Notes under the pieces: generated by a model
The model's input: the letters and a program-made list of their open reading frames with translations, nothing else
Told to the model about the DNA's origin: nothing
The model's database searches: none
In this document: in pieces, positions 36,755 to 46,006 of the stretch
How positions within the stretch are numbered: the stretch's first letter is position 1
Layout: every line of letters starts with the position of its first letter
DNA from: Brevundimonas terrae
GTDB taxonomy: Bacteria; Pseudomonadota; Alphaproteobacteria; Caulobacterales; Caulobacteraceae
Assembly: GCF_011761985.1 (NCBI RefSeq)
Contig: NZ_JAASQT010000004.1
Coordinates: forward strand, 62,001 to 126,000
Length of the DNA stretch: 64,000 nt
Reading direction: 5' to 3'
Program-made: the position numbers and the translations under genes

Positions 36755-37224
36755 TGGCTGACCAAGGGCCAAAACAGAAGACCATCGCCGAGAACCGTCG
36801 TGCGCGTTACGACTATTTTCTCGAGGATCACATCGAGGCCGGTATCCAGTTGCTGGGTACCGAGATCAAGGCCTTGCGCGATGGTCGGGCCAATATTGCC
36901 GAAAGCTATGTCTCGCCAGAAGGGCGTGATCTGGTTCTGATCAATGCCGATATCCCGCCCTATAAGATGGCCAACCGGTTCAACCACGAACCGCGCCGCC
37001 ATCGCAGGCTGCTGCTGCACAGACGCCAGATCGACAAAATGATTTCGGCGGTTCAGCGCGATGGCCGGACGATTGTACCTGTGCGCCTGTATCTGAACGA
37101 AAAAGGTATGGCCAAGGTTGAAATCGCCTTGGCCAAGGGCAAAAAGAACCATGACAAACGTGAAGCCACCGCCGAGCGCGATTGGCAACGCGACAAGGCT
37201 CGGCTTTTGCGCGACAAGGGCTGA
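36754..37224 (+). CDS. smpB: SsrA-binding protein SmpB
   Basis: Carries tmRNA to stalled ribosomes for trans-translation. It has 156 residues: [24 protein letters not shown] in the OB-fold start, [29 protein letters not shown]-type basic patch ([17 protein letters not shown]), and a C-terminal basic tail ([17 protein letters not shown]) that probes the mRNA channel. TAATG overlap with dapA indicates translational coupling, an arrangement shared with Caulobacter. The ssrA RNA itself is not in the window. Confidence 0.97.
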   Translation: MADQGPKQKTIAENRRARYDYFLEDHIEAGIQLLGTEIKALRDGRANIAESYVSPEGRDLVLINADIPPYKMANRFNHEPRRHRRLLLHRRQIDKMISAVQRDGRTIVPVRLYLNEKGMAKVEIALAKGKKNHDKREATAERDWQRDKARLLRDKG

Positions 37225-37302
37225 GTGAATTGATCCTGTCTGCCCTAGCGAGAGATCGCGGCGCAGGATAGGATTTGGTCTGAATGACCGGTTGCGGAGT
37301 GC

Positions 37303-39726
37303 ATGGTGAAAATAGCCAATCGCTGGTTCGTCATGGCTGGAATGGCCATGATGGGTGCTGTTGCTGCCGCAGGTGTCGTTGTGGCCGTGTATGCGGCCTA
37401 TGTGCTGCATGACCTGCCTGATACGTCGGAGCTGGCGAATTATCGCCCGGCTACGGCGACGCGCGTCTATGCGGGCGACGGAACTCTGATCGGCGAGTTC
37501 TCGGAACAGCGCCGCATCTATGTGACCTATAATCAGGTTCCCGAGCAGGTGGTTCAGGCCTTTTTGGCCGCCGAGGACAGCAACTTCTTCCATCATGGCG
37601 GGATCGACGTTTCCGGTGTCGGCCGCGCCATGTTCCGCAACGTGTTCAACGTGGTGTCGGGCAACCGTCTGGAAGGTGGCTCGACCATCACCCAGCAGGT
37701 CGCCAAGAACGTCTTGCTGGCCGATGAAAGCAAGCTGGATCGCAAGCTGAAAGAAGCCGTTCTGGCCTCGCGCCTCGAGACGGTTCTGACCAAGGAGCAG
37801 TTGCTCGAACTGTATGTGAACGAAATCTATCTGGGTTATCGTTCTTATGGTGTCGCGGCCGCGGCCTATAATTATTTTGGCAAATCGCTGGACCAGTTGA
37901 CGCTTGAAGAAGCGGCCTATCTGGCGGCCCTGCCCAAGGCTCCGTCCAACTATCACCCGCGCCGCAAGACCGAGGCCGCTATTGGCCGCCGGAACTGGGT
38001 TCTGGGCCAGATGAAGGATGCGGGCTTTATCACCGCCGAAGAGCGTGACGCCGCAAAGGCACGCCCGCTGAATGCGCGCGCTGCACCTCGCCGTGCCGAA
38101 TATGCCGATGCCGACTTCTTCGTCGAGGAAGCTCGCCGTCGTGCCATCGCCATGTTCGGGACCGAAGAGGTCAACCGCGGGGGCTATTACCTGCGTACCA
38201 CGCTGGATCCGGAGCTTCAGTCGGCGGCCCGCGCGGCTCTGATGCACGGGCTGGAAAACTATGACCGCCGCCATGGCTGGCGCGGGGCATGGGGTGAAAC
38301 TGACTTTGCAGACGGCTGGCAAGCCGAGGCCTTGCGTCGCCAGACTCCGCCGGAACGCCGCAGTTGGGAATCTGCTGCTGTTGAAAGCGTCAGCGGCAAT
38401 ACGGTTCGTATCCGTACCGCCAAGGATGATCGCACGGGGACCCTGATCGGCAGCGACGTGACGTGGTCGAACAACAGCCGCAAGCCGTTGAAGCGCGGTG
38501 ATCTGATCTTTGTAGAGGCGCAAGGTGGTCAATATGGCCTGCGTCAGGTTCCGGCCGTGAACGGTGCGCTGGTCGCCATCGAACCGCAGTCGGGCCGTGT
38601 TCTGGCTATGGTCGGCGGCTATTCGTACGGTCTGTCCAGCTTCAACCGTGCCACGCAGGCCCGCCGTCAATCGGGTTCGGCCTATAAGCCGTTCGTATAT
38701 GCGGCGGCACTCGAAGGTGATTTCACGCCGGTTTCGATTGTGCTGGATGCACCTATCAGCTTCCCCGGCGGTGCCGGCGGCAAGCCGTGGTCGCCATCCA
38801 ACTATAGCCGTCGCTTCTATGGTCCGCAGACCCTGCGTCGGGGACTTGAGCTGTCGCGTAACGTCATGACGGTGCGCTTGGCCCAGGCTGTAGGCATGCG
38901 CAATATCGTGGACCTGTCCAAAAAGATGGGCGTCGTCGATGACATGGACGCCAATCTGGCGATGTCGCTGGGGGCAGGGGAAACCACGCCTTATCAGATC
39001 ACGGCAGCCTATGCGGCCTTTGCCAATGGTGGTCGCCGCATTGATCCGTATCTGATCGAAGTGGTTCAGGATCGTTATGGCAAGACCATCCAGCGTGCCG
39101 ACCGCCGCACCTGCCGCGATTGCACGCGCTCCTTCTCGGGGCAGGAGTCTCCGCGTCTGGAAGATCGTGGACGTCAGGTGATCGACCCGATCACGGCGTA
39201 CCAGATCACCTCCATGCTGGAAGGTGTGGTCCAGCGCGGCACGGCGGCGCGTGTGCGTAATTTGGGGCCGCATATTGCGGGCAAGACCGGCACGACCAAT
39301 GAATACCGTTCGGCGTGGTTCGTCGGCTATTCTGCGGATGTTGTCGTGGGCGTGTTTGTGGGCTTCGACGACAACCGTTCGCTGGGCGGTGGCGAAGCAG
39401 GGGCTTCGACGGCGGTGCCGATCTTTGGCGAGTTCATGCAGACGGCATTGCAATCGCGCCCGGCCCGCCCGTTTGTGCGCCCCAAGAATGCAATCTTCAA
39501 AACTGTGAACGGTATCGAAGAGGCTTTCCGTCCGGGGACCGAGCGCGAGGTTCGTGCCGATCCGGTGCGTGTCGAGCCGACCGGACCGCAGAATTATTAC
39601 GATGTGCTGCGTCGTGAACAGGAAGCCAAGGCTGCGGCTTCGGCACCTGCTGCGCAGCAGCCGGGCAACACAACGGCCACTCCGCCGCGCAAGGAAGTGC
39701 CTGAAGACTTGAGCGGATTGTACTGA
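37303..39726 (+). CDS. mrcA: Penicillin-binding protein 1A (bifunctional class A PBP)
   Basis: Polymerises and cross-links peptidoglycan. It has 807 residues: one N-terminal membrane anchor (about 10-35), a GT51 transglycosylase domain (EDSNFFHHGGID with catalytic Glu, EGGSTITQQVAKN, LNEIYLGYRSYGVAAAA), an OB-like insert (about 320-410), and a transpeptidase domain with SxxK in QSGSAYKPF, SxN in SRNVMT and KTG in AGKTGTTNEY. The C-terminal tail is Ala/Pro/Gln-rich. ATG 37303 has GGAG upstream. The gene is followed by a strong terminator. Confidence 0.96.
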   Translation: MVKIANRWFVMAGMAMMGAVAAAGVVVAVYAAYVLHDLPDTSELANYRPATATRVYAGDGTLIGEFSEQRRIYVTYNQVPEQVVQAFLAAEDSNFFHHGGIDVSGVGRAMFRNVFNVVSGNRLEGGSTITQQVAKNVLLADESKLDRKLKEAVLASRLETVLTKEQLLELYVNEIYLGYRSYGVAAAAYNYFGKSLDQLTLEEAAYLAALPKAPSNYHPRRKTEAAIGRRNWVLGQMKDAGFITAEERDAAKARPLNARAAPRRAEYADADFFVEEARRRAIAMFGTEEVNRGGYYLRTTLDPELQSAARAALMHGLENYDRRHGWRGAWGETDFADGWQAEALRRQTPPERRSWESAAVESVSGNTVRIRTAKDDRTGTLIGSDVTWSNNSRKPLKRGDLIFVEAQGGQYGLRQVPAVNGALVAIEPQSGRVLAMVGGYSYGLSSFNRATQARRQSGSAYKPFVYAAALEGDFTPVSIVLDAPISFPGGAGGKPWSPSNYSRRFYGPQTLRRGLELSRNVMTVRLAQAVGMRNIVDLSKKMGVVDDMDANLAMSLGAGETTPYQITAAYAAFANGGRRIDPYLIEVVQDRYGKTIQRADRRTCRDCTRSFSGQESPRLEDRGRQVIDPITAYQITSMLEGVVQRGTAARVRNLGPHIAGKTGTTNEYRSAWFVGYSADVVVGVFVGFDDNRSLGGGEAGASTAVPIFGEFMQTALQSRPARPFVRPKNAIFKTVNGIEEAFRPGTEREVRADPVRVEPTGPQNYYDVLRREQEAKAAASAPAAQQPGNTTATPPRKEVPEDLSGLY

Positions 39727-39750
39727 GGCATTAGTTAGCACCTCAAATGC

Positions 39751-39775
39751 GGCGCACCCGGTTCACGGGTGCGCC
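39751..39775 (+). terminator. Rho-independent terminator of mrcA
   Basis: A perfect 10-bp stem (39751-39760 with 39766-39775, GGCGCACCCG/CGGGTGCGCC) with a GTTCA loop stands 24 bp after the mrcA stop and is followed by GTTATCTTT. Confidence 0.85.
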
Positions 39776-39835
39776 GTTATCTTTCGATCCCGTCGCATTG
39801 GCTGCGGGAATATCGCTATCGCATAGGAGTTTGCG

Positions 39836-40949
39836 ATGAGACTGGATGTCGAGGCCATGAAGGCCGACATCGAGCAGAGCGTCGCTCTGCTCAGGAGGCG
39901 ACTTTGACTGGGATGTCGCTCTAAGAAAGCTCGACGAGCTGAATGCCCGTGTCGAAGATCCGACACTGTGGGACAATCCCGAACAGGCTCAGGCCGTCAG
40001 CCGCGAGCGTTCGCGTCTTGAGGCCCAGGTCAACACCGTCAAAGAGATGGAACGTGATCTCGAAGACGGTCTGATGCTGGCAGAAATGGCTGACGAGGAA
40101 GGCGATGAAGCTGCCCTCGAGGAAGCCCGCTCGAATTTGAAAGCCATCAAGGAACGTGCCGCGCGCGCCGAACTGGAAGCCCTGCTTTCGGGTGAGGCCG
40201 ATGGCAACGACGCCTATCTGGAAGTGAACTCGGGTGCCGGTGGCACCGAGTCGAATGACTGGGCGGGTATCCTGCTGCGTATGTACACGCGCTGGGCAAA
40301 GGCTCACGGCTACGAGGTTGACCTCGAGGCCGAAGAGTCTGGCGAACAGGCTGGCATCAAGTCCGCCACCATTCTGGTGAAGGGCCCCAATGCCTATGGC
40401 TGGTTGAAGTCGGAATCAGGCGTTCACCGTCTGGTGCGCATCAGCCCGTATGACGCCGCAGCCAAGCGCCACACTTCGTTTGCTTCGATCGGAGTTTCAC
40501 CCGTTGTCGACGACACCATCGAGATTGATATCAATCCGGCCGATGTTCGTACCGACACCTACCGTGCCTCGGGCGCGGGTGGTCAGCACATCAACAAAAC
40601 CGACTCGGCTGTGCGTTTGACGCACATTCCGACCAATACGGTTGTGGCCTGTCAGGCTGGCCGCTCGCAGCACCAGAACCGCGATCAGGCGTGGAAGATG
40701 CTGCGTGCGCGTCTGTACGAACTGGAACTGCAAAAACGTGAAGCTGCCGCTCAGGCTTTGGCTGATGCCAAGACCGATATTGGTTGGGGTCACCAGATCA
40801 GATCCTATGTTCTACAGCCGTACCAGATGGTCAAAGACCTGCGTACCAATGTCGAAACATCGGACACGCAAGGTGTTCTGGACGGCGATCTGGATGCCTT
40901 TATGGGGGCCGCCTTGGCTGCCCGTGTGGGTGAGACGCGCGAAGGCTGA
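39836..40949 (+). CDS. prfB: Peptide chain release factor 2, with programmed +1 frameshift
   Basis: Releases finished proteins at UGA and UAA. Translation starts at ATG 39836 (AGGAG at 39825-39829), runs 23 codons to CTT and meets in-frame TGA at 39905-39907. A +1 shift (reading GAC from 39906) continues to 40949, giving 370 residues, as expected for RF2. The GGQ motif is in [10 protein letters not shown], and the stop-recognition tripeptide is SPY ([15 protein letters not shown]), in place of the E. coli SPF. The shift lets RF2 control its own level. An ATG at 40047 in the main frame would give a truncated protein and is not the real start. Confidence 0.96.
39893..39908 (+). promoter_or_regulatory. 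RF2 autoregulatory +1 frameshift site
   Basis: AGGAGG (39893-39898) acts as an internal Shine-Dalgarno three bases before the slippery CTT TGA C (39902-39908). When RF2 is scarce, the ribosome slips +1 on CTT and reads GAC; when plentiful, it terminates at TGA after 23 codons. This is the classical element, with a particularly full Shine-Dalgarno match. Confidence 0.95.
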
Positions 40950-40971
40950 TTGGGCCTGAAGCTGAAACGAC

Positions 40972-40999
40972 AAAGGGGATGGTGTGAGCCATCCCCTTT
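40972..40999. terminator. Bidirectional terminator between prfB and the bactofilin gene
   Basis: An 11-bp perfect stem (40972-40982 with 40989-40999, AAAGGGGATGG/CCATCCCCTTT) with a 6-base loop is flanked by T on the plus side and A on the left, so it can serve both convergent genes. It begins 23 bp after the prfB stop. Confidence 0.88.
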
Positions 41000-41022
41000 T
41001 CTATGACTGTAAACGAGCGGCT

Positions 41023-41763
41023 TTAGTCCGCTTCTACGAGTTCGTCTCCGCGTTTGGCCTGGGTCGAGCGACCCGAGAACCATGCACCGCGTTCAATCGT
41101 GATCTGTTCTTGCGTGATATCGCCCTCGACACGCGAGGTCGGATGCAGACGCACCTGTTTGGCCACGATGGCACCGGCAATACGTCCACGCACGTCGAGC
41201 TGGTCGGCATGAACCGTCCCTTCGACTGTTCCTTTTTCGTTGATGAGGACTTGCGAGACGCGGATGTCGCCTTTGACAACGCCCTCGATGACCAGTTGGC
41301 CAACACCGGAGATGTCGCCTTCGAAGGTCATACCGTTGGCAAGTACCGATGCGGCCTCGCGCGTAGGGTTGGCGGGCGTGGAGCCACCACCATGACCACC
41401 ACCAGCGCCCGATCCGCCATGACCACCGCCACCGGAGCCGCCACCGCTGCCATAACCGCCCGAACTGAGGCGGCCACCTGACCAGCTATCGTCCGCCGAG
41501 GCATGGGTTTGGGTCTGGGTTGAAATCAGGTCGACGTCAGAAGCATGCTCTTCGGGGTGAAGGGCGCTGTCCTGAGGCGTGGCAGCCATGCGTTCTTCAG
41601 CGGCATGGCTGTAGGCAGCGCGGGGAGCAGGCGAGGGCTCAGGATGGATTTCACTGTCCAGCTCCAGCTCGGCATCATCCAGATCGTGCAATCCGTCATG
41701 GGCGTTTGCACTGCCCATAGAACGTGTCGGCGGCGGAACGTAGGGCTTGCCCTTGTTGAACAT
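41023..41763 (-). CDS. Bactofilin family cytoskeletal protein with Gly/His-rich linker
   Basis: Self-polymerising cytoskeletal scaffold; Caulobacter BacA/BacB recruit the peptidoglycan synthase PbpC to the stalk. It has 246 residues: a short N-terminal peptide (MFNKGKPYVPPPTRSM) as in membrane-binding bactofilins, an acidic variable region (about 20-85), a low-complexity Gly/Ser/His linker (about 100-135), and the beta-helical bactofilin domain (about 140-240: VLANGMTFEGDISGVGQLVI, VKGDIRVSQVLINEKGTVEG, AGAIVAKQVRLHPTSRVEGD). The domain has alternating hydrophobic triads typical of the family. The proximity of PBP1A and the lytic transglycosylase suits a cell-wall role. The long glycine/histidine linker is unusual. 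Confidence 0.92.
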   Translation of the reverse strand: MFNKGKPYVPPPTRSMGSANAHDGLHDLDDAELELDSEIHPEPSPAPRAAYSHAAEERMAATPQDSALHPEEHASDVDLISTQTQTHASADDSWSGGRLSSGGYGSGGGSGGGGHGGSGAGGGHGGGSTPANPTREAASVLANGMTFEGDISGVGQLVIEGVVKGDIRVSQVLINEKGTVEGTVHADQLDVRGRIAGAIVAKQVRLHPTSRVEGDITQEQITIERGAWFSGRSTQAKRGDELVEAD

Positions 41764-41895
41764 ACAGTCCTCCCGGTCCGTCGCGGGGGAGCGACGGTTG
41801 ATTACGACTCACTAAACAGTGTTACCCCTAAGGTATAACAACTGTAAAACGTCGTTCGATCAAATTGAGAAATCTGCGTTTTTACCTGATGTTGC

Positions 41896-42363
41896 TTACA
41901 GCGCCTGGGCGGCTTTCAGAACATCGTCCGCATGACCCTTAACCTTCACATTATGCCAAATGCGGGCGATTTGGCCGCTGGCATCAATGAGGAAGGTGGC
42001 GCGCTCAATGCCCATATATTCGCGGCCATAGAGCTTTTTGAGTATCCAGACGCCCCAAGCTTCGGTGACCACGCCATCTTCGTCGGAGCCGAGGATGATC
42101 TTCAGATCGTGCTTGGCTTTGAAGCGGTCCAGCTTGGCAACCTTGTCACGCGATATACCGATCACAACGGTATTGGCTGCGGCGAACTGATCGAGCAGTG
42201 CCGAAAAATCGAGGCCCTCGGTCGTGCAGCCGGGCGTGTCGGCCTTGGGGTAGAAATAGACGACGACCTTTTGCCCTTTGTGGGCGGACAGGTCGAAGCG
42301 TCCGTCGCCATCCGTGGCGATGTTCAGCGCGGGGGCCGGTGTGTTCTCTGCGATTTGGCTCAT
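41896..42363 (-). CDS. bcp: Thioredoxin-dependent peroxiredoxin Bcp/PrxQ
   Basis: Reduces hydrogen peroxide and organic peroxides. From ATG 42363 it has 155 residues (a GTG at 42378 would add five). The peroxidatic Cys is in FYPKADTPGCTTEGLDF (about residue 45). The resolving Cys found five residues later in E. coli Bcp is replaced, and I see no other Cys, so this is a one-Cys form needing an external thiol. The conserved Arg is in ERATFLIDASG. It is downstream of tyrS on the same strand with a 43-bp gap. Confidence 0.92.
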   Translation of the reverse strand: MSQIAENTPAPALNIATDGDGRFDLSAHKGQKVVVYFYPKADTPGCTTEGLDFSALLDQFAAANTVVIGISRDKVAKLDRFKAKHDLKIILGSDEDGVVTEAWGVWILKKLYGREYMGIERATFLIDASGQIARIWHNVKVKGHADDVLKAAQAL

Positions 42364-42406
42364 GTCGTAAAAATCCACTTCCGGCGCACCCGCGCCATTT
42401 CAGTCT

Positions 42407-43663
42407 TTAGACCGGCTTGACCAGCACGATCTTCTTCTTGCCGGCACCCAGCTTGATGACACCGTCTGCATTGACGTCGGCATCGGTGATCAGCTGCGCG
42501 CCGTCATTGATGGCCACGTCGTTCAAACGCAGACCTCCACCTTGTGCCAGACGGCGGGCTTCACCGTTCGAGCCACTGAGACCAGCCTTGGTGGTGACGG
42601 CGGCGATCATGGCCCCGATCACTTCGTCGCGCGGCAGTTCGACCGTCGGAAGGTCAGCGGAAAGCTGGCCTTTTTCAAAGGCTGCTTCCGAAGCGGCGCG
42701 GGCCGTTTTGGCGGCTTCCTCGCCGTGCATCAGGGTGGTGGCCGCATCTGCGAGGGCCTTTTTGGCCTCGTTGATCTGCGCGCCTTCCATCGCCTCGAAT
42801 ACGGCGATCTCTTCCATCGTCAGATCGGTGTACAGGCGCATGAAACGACCGACATCGGCATCTTCGGCATTGCGCCAGAACTGCCAGTAATCGTAGGGGC
42901 TGAGCTGTTCGGCGTTCAGCCAGATGGCGCCGCCCATGGTCTTGCCCATCTTGCCACCCGAGGCCGTCGTCAGCAGCGGTGTGGTCAGACCAAAGGCCGA
43001 CTTCTGGTCCACGCGGCGCACCAGATCGACACCCGAGGTGATGTTGCCCCACTGGTCGGAACCGCCCATTTGCAGGTTCACACCCATGGCGCGGTTCAGT
43101 TCCAGGAAGTCGACCGACTGCATCAGCATGTAGTTGAATTCGAGGAAGGTCATCGGCTGCTCGCGCTCGAGGCGCAGCTTGACCGAGTCGAAGCTCAACA
43201 TGCGGTTGATGGTGAAGTGGGTGCCGAAATCGCGCAGGAACTGGATGTAGCCGAACTTGGACAGCCAGTCGTCGTTATTGACCATGACCGCATCGGTCGG
43301 GCCGTCGCCAAATTTCAGGAATTTGGCGAACACCTTCTGGATGCCGTCAATATTGGCCTGAATGGTTTCGTCGGTCAGTTGCGGGCGCGAGGCATCCTTG
43401 CCGGTCGGATCACCCACGCGGGTCGTGCCGCCGCCCATAAGGACGATGGGCTTGTGGCCAGCCTGTTGCAGGCGGCGCAGCATCATAATCTGGATCAGCG
43501 AGCCGACGTGCAGCGACGGAGCCGTGGCATCAAAGCCGATATACCCCGTTACAATGCCCGAACCAGCAGCTTCATCCAGCTCTACAGGGTGGGTGATCTG
43601 GTGAATATAGCCGCGTTCCTGCAGTGTTTTGAGGAAGTCGGATTTAAAAGCAATCTCGGTCAT
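42407..43663 (-). CDS. tyrS: Tyrosyl-tRNA synthetase
   Basis: Attaches tyrosine to tRNA-Tyr. It has 418 residues, the standard bacterial class Ic length. The HIGH-equivalent is in [16 protein letters not shown], tyrosine-pocket residues are in [12 protein letters not shown] and [11 protein letters not shown], the KMSKS-equivalent is KMGKTMGG, and a C-terminal S4 RNA-binding domain (about 350-415: [14 protein letters not shown]) is present. It is divergent from anmK. Confidence 0.97.
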   Translation of the reverse strand: MTEIAFKSDFLKTLQERGYIHQITHPVELDEAAGSGIVTGYIGFDATAPSLHVGSLIQIMMLRRLQQAGHKPIVLMGGGTTRVGDPTGKDASRPQLTDETIQANIDGIQKVFAKFLKFGDGPTDAVMVNNDDWLSKFGYIQFLRDFGTHFTINRMLSFDSVKLRLEREQPMTFLEFNYMLMQSVDFLELNRAMGVNLQMGGSDQWGNITSGVDLVRRVDQKSAFGLTTPLLTTASGGKMGKTMGGAIWLNAEQLSPYDYWQFWRNAEDADVGRFMRLYTDLTMEEIAVFEAMEGAQINEAKKALADAATTLMHGEEAAKTARAASEAAFEKGQLSADLPTVELPRDEVIGAMIAAVTTKAGLSGSNGEARRLAQGGGLRLNDVAINDGAQLITDADVNADGVIKLGAGKKKIVLVKPV

Positions 43664-43841
43664 AGCGGGTCCGTAGCATTGGAAACGGCGGCCGTCTTTC
43701 GAGAAATTGAGCCACCAAATATTGGGCGGCAGTGATCGCGGCCGCTCGTTTAATCGAGGCCGTAATAATAGGTGGCGAAAAGAGCGTCACAGGCGATCAT
43801 GGGTGCTAGCTACAGCGGGCGGGACGTGGCAGTCAAGCGAG

Positions 43842-45002
43842 ATGACCGATCAATCTCCCCCTACGTCTCTTCGTGTCCTTGGCTTTATGACCGGAACGTC
43901 TCTTGATGCCGTCGATATGGCGGTGATCGAGACGGATGGTCACGACATTCTGGCTTTCGGCCCGTCCGGCGAGATGAAGCTGGATGCCGAGACGCGCACC
44001 CTGATCGAGTACGCGATCGAAGACGCCTTTGATTGGGAACGTGACGAGGAAGAACCCGAGAGCTTTGATGATGCGCGCATGGCGGTGGCCGATGCCCACC
44101 TGGCGGCGTCTCTGGGCTTCATGGCCATGAACGGGGTGAAGAACCTCGATCTGGTTGGGGTTCACGGCCAGACCGTTTTGCACGAAGCGCCGACGCCGGA
44201 ACTGGCGGGCCGTACGGTGCAACTGATTGATGCGGTCGCCGTGGCCGACGGGCTGGGACTTCCGGTCGTTTATGATTTCCGTACGGCGGATGTGGCTGCG
44301 GGCGGGCAGGGTGCGCCCTTGGCCCCCGTCTATCATGCCGCACTGGTACGCTGGTCGGGCCTGAAGGGGCCGGTGGCGGTGCTGAATCTGGGCGGGGTCG
44401 GCAATATCACGCTGATCCGTTCGGATGGCGAGCTACAAGCCTTTGATACCGGCCCTGCGAACGGCATGGTGGACCTGCTGGTTCAATCGCGCACCCGTAA
44501 GCGGATGGATGAAGGTGGCCAGTTGGCGCGTGCGGGCACTGTCGATAAGGCTGCGCTCGAAGATTATCTGTCCCATCCGTATTTCGCAGCATCAGGGCCA
44601 AAATCGCTGGATCGTTTTGACTTCTCGCTGGATGCGGTCGAGCACCTGACGCTTGAAGATGCCGCCGCGACGCTGACGGCCTTTGCTGCCGAAGCGGTGG
44701 CACTGGGCGTGGCCCGCTGTGGCGAGGTGCCGAACCAGATCGTGGTCTGTGGCGGTGGGCGGCACAATCCGGCACTGATGGAGGCCATCAAGGCGCGCCT
44801 GAAAATGCCGGTTGCGACCGCCGAAGATCACGGCTGGCGCGGTGACAGCATCGAGGCCGAGGCCTTTGCCTATCTGGCGGCTCGTAGCCATCTGGGCCTG
44901 CCGATCAGCTTCCCCGGCACGACGGGTGTGGCGCAGCCTATGACGGGTGGTCGCACGGCCCATCCCGGAGATGAACCGGGTTACGAACCCGATGACGTTT
45001 AA
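43842..45002 (+). CDS. anmK: Anhydro-N-acetylmuramic acid kinase
   Basis: Phosphorylates and opens 1,6-anhydro-MurNAc released by lytic transglycosylases, recycling it to MurNAc-6-phosphate. It has 386 residues. Landmarks are VLGFMTGTSLDAVDMAV (phosphate loop), LVGVHGQTVLHEAP, YDFRTADVAAGGQGAPLAP, LNLGGVGNITL, FDTGPANGMVDLL and VCGGGRHNPALM. The frame is open upstream past the tyrS start, but ATG 43842 fits the family N-terminus. Its substrate would come from enzymes like the lytic transglycosylase in this window. Confidence 0.94.
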   Translation: MTDQSPPTSLRVLGFMTGTSLDAVDMAVIETDGHDILAFGPSGEMKLDAETRTLIEYAIEDAFDWERDEEEPESFDDARMAVADAHLAASLGFMAMNGVKNLDLVGVHGQTVLHEAPTPELAGRTVQLIDAVAVADGLGLPVVYDFRTADVAAGGQGAPLAPVYHAALVRWSGLKGPVAVLNLGGVGNITLIRSDGELQAFDTGPANGMVDLLVQSRTRKRMDEGGQLARAGTVDKAALEDYLSHPYFAASGPKSLDRFDFSLDAVEHLTLEDAAATLTAFAAEAVALGVARCGEVPNQIVVCGGGRHNPALMEAIKARLKMPVATAEDHGWRGDSIEAEAFAYLAARSHLGLPISFPGTTGVAQPMTGGRTAHPGDEPGYEPDDV

Positions 45003-45031
45003 ATGCCAAAGATCTTTCCAGAGATAATGAT

Positions 45032-45991
45032 GTGACCCTGTCGAGTACGCGTTTTTGGGGTGTCCTGAGCGGGTTGGCCGCGGGAGCGATGTGGGGGCTG
45101 GTGTTTCTGGCACCAAAATTCGTGCCCGAGGCCTCGCCATTCCTGTTGTCGGCGGGGCGCTATATTTCCTACGGGCTGATTGCAGCCCTGCTGATCGCAC
45201 CGCGCTGGAAGCGTCTGGTTGGCTTGCTTGATCGCAAGACATGGTGGGCGCTGATCTGGCTCAGCCTGACCGGCAATGTGATCTATTATCTGTTTCTGGT
45301 GGTGTCGGTTCACTATGCCGGTGTGGCGGCGTCGGCCCTGATTGTCGGGGCTGTGCCGGTTGTCGTGGCCTTGTGGGGCCTGAAGGACAAAAACTCGCCG
45401 CCGATCCGTCGCGTTGGCCCGCCTATTTTACTGGCGGCTCTGGCTGTGGTGCTAATCGGTTGGGGAAGCTTCAGTCAGGGCAGGGTCGCAGCCGATCAAA
45501 GCGGTTTAACGGTTGCCATCGGTTTGGTGGCGGGCTTGATCGCACTGGTGCTGTGGACCTCCTATGCCGTGGGTAACAGCCGCTGGATGACCAAGATGAC
45601 CGCGGTCAGTTCGCATGACTGGTCGCTGTTAATCGGTGTCGTGACGGGGGCTCTGTCGCTGTTCCTCGTTCCGGTGGCCATTTTTACCATGGGCGATATG
45701 GACGGCGCGTTCTGGCCACGCTTCCTGATGGTATCTGTGGGGATCGCGGTTCTGGCATCGGTCGTTGGCAATGCGTTCTGGAACCGTGCCAGTCGCTTGC
45801 TGCCACTGACCATGCTGGGCCAGATGATCGTGTTCGAGACGCTTTTCGCCTTCCTCTATGGCTTCATCTGGGAACAGCGTGGCCCGACGGTCATCGAGAT
45901 CGTAGCTATAGTCATGCTGGTTATAAGTGTGGTCTGGTGCGTTCGTGCGCACAGGCCAGTGGCGGAAATCGCGGCCGAAGCGGAGCACTGA
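45032..45991 (+). CDS. EamA/DMT-superfamily membrane transporter
   Basis: Ten-helix drug/metabolite transporter of 319 residues made of two EamA repeats (about 10-140 and 165-305). Seen in sequence: GVLSGLAAGAMWGLVFLAPKF, VSVHYAGVAASALIVGAVPVVVALWGL and LASVVGNAFWNRASRLLPLTMLGQMIVFETLFA. The substrate is unknown; family members export amino acids, nucleobases or other metabolites. GTG 45032 is used as start, 29 bp after anmK, so the two are probably co-transcribed. Confidence 0.87.
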   Translation: MTLSSTRFWGVLSGLAAGAMWGLVFLAPKFVPEASPFLLSAGRYISYGLIAALLIAPRWKRLVGLLDRKTWWALIWLSLTGNVIYYLFLVVSVHYAGVAASALIVGAVPVVVALWGLKDKNSPPIRRVGPPILLAALAVVLIGWGSFSQGRVAADQSGLTVAIGLVAGLIALVLWTSYAVGNSRWMTKMTAVSSHDWSLLIGVVTGALSLFLVPVAIFTMGDMDGAFWPRFLMVSVGIAVLASVVGNAFWNRASRLLPLTMLGQMIVFETLFAFLYGFIWEQRGPTVIEIVAIVMLVISVVWCVRAHRPVAEIAAEAEH

Positions 45992-46006
45992 TCCAGAGGG
46001 GGCCAA

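Noticed and set aside
36751..39741. A 996-codon open frame on the minus strand opposite smpB and mrcA
   Set aside because: It is the antisense shadow of two certain genes. Its translation is Arg/His/Gly-rich with no domain, a typical by-product of GC-rich codon bias.
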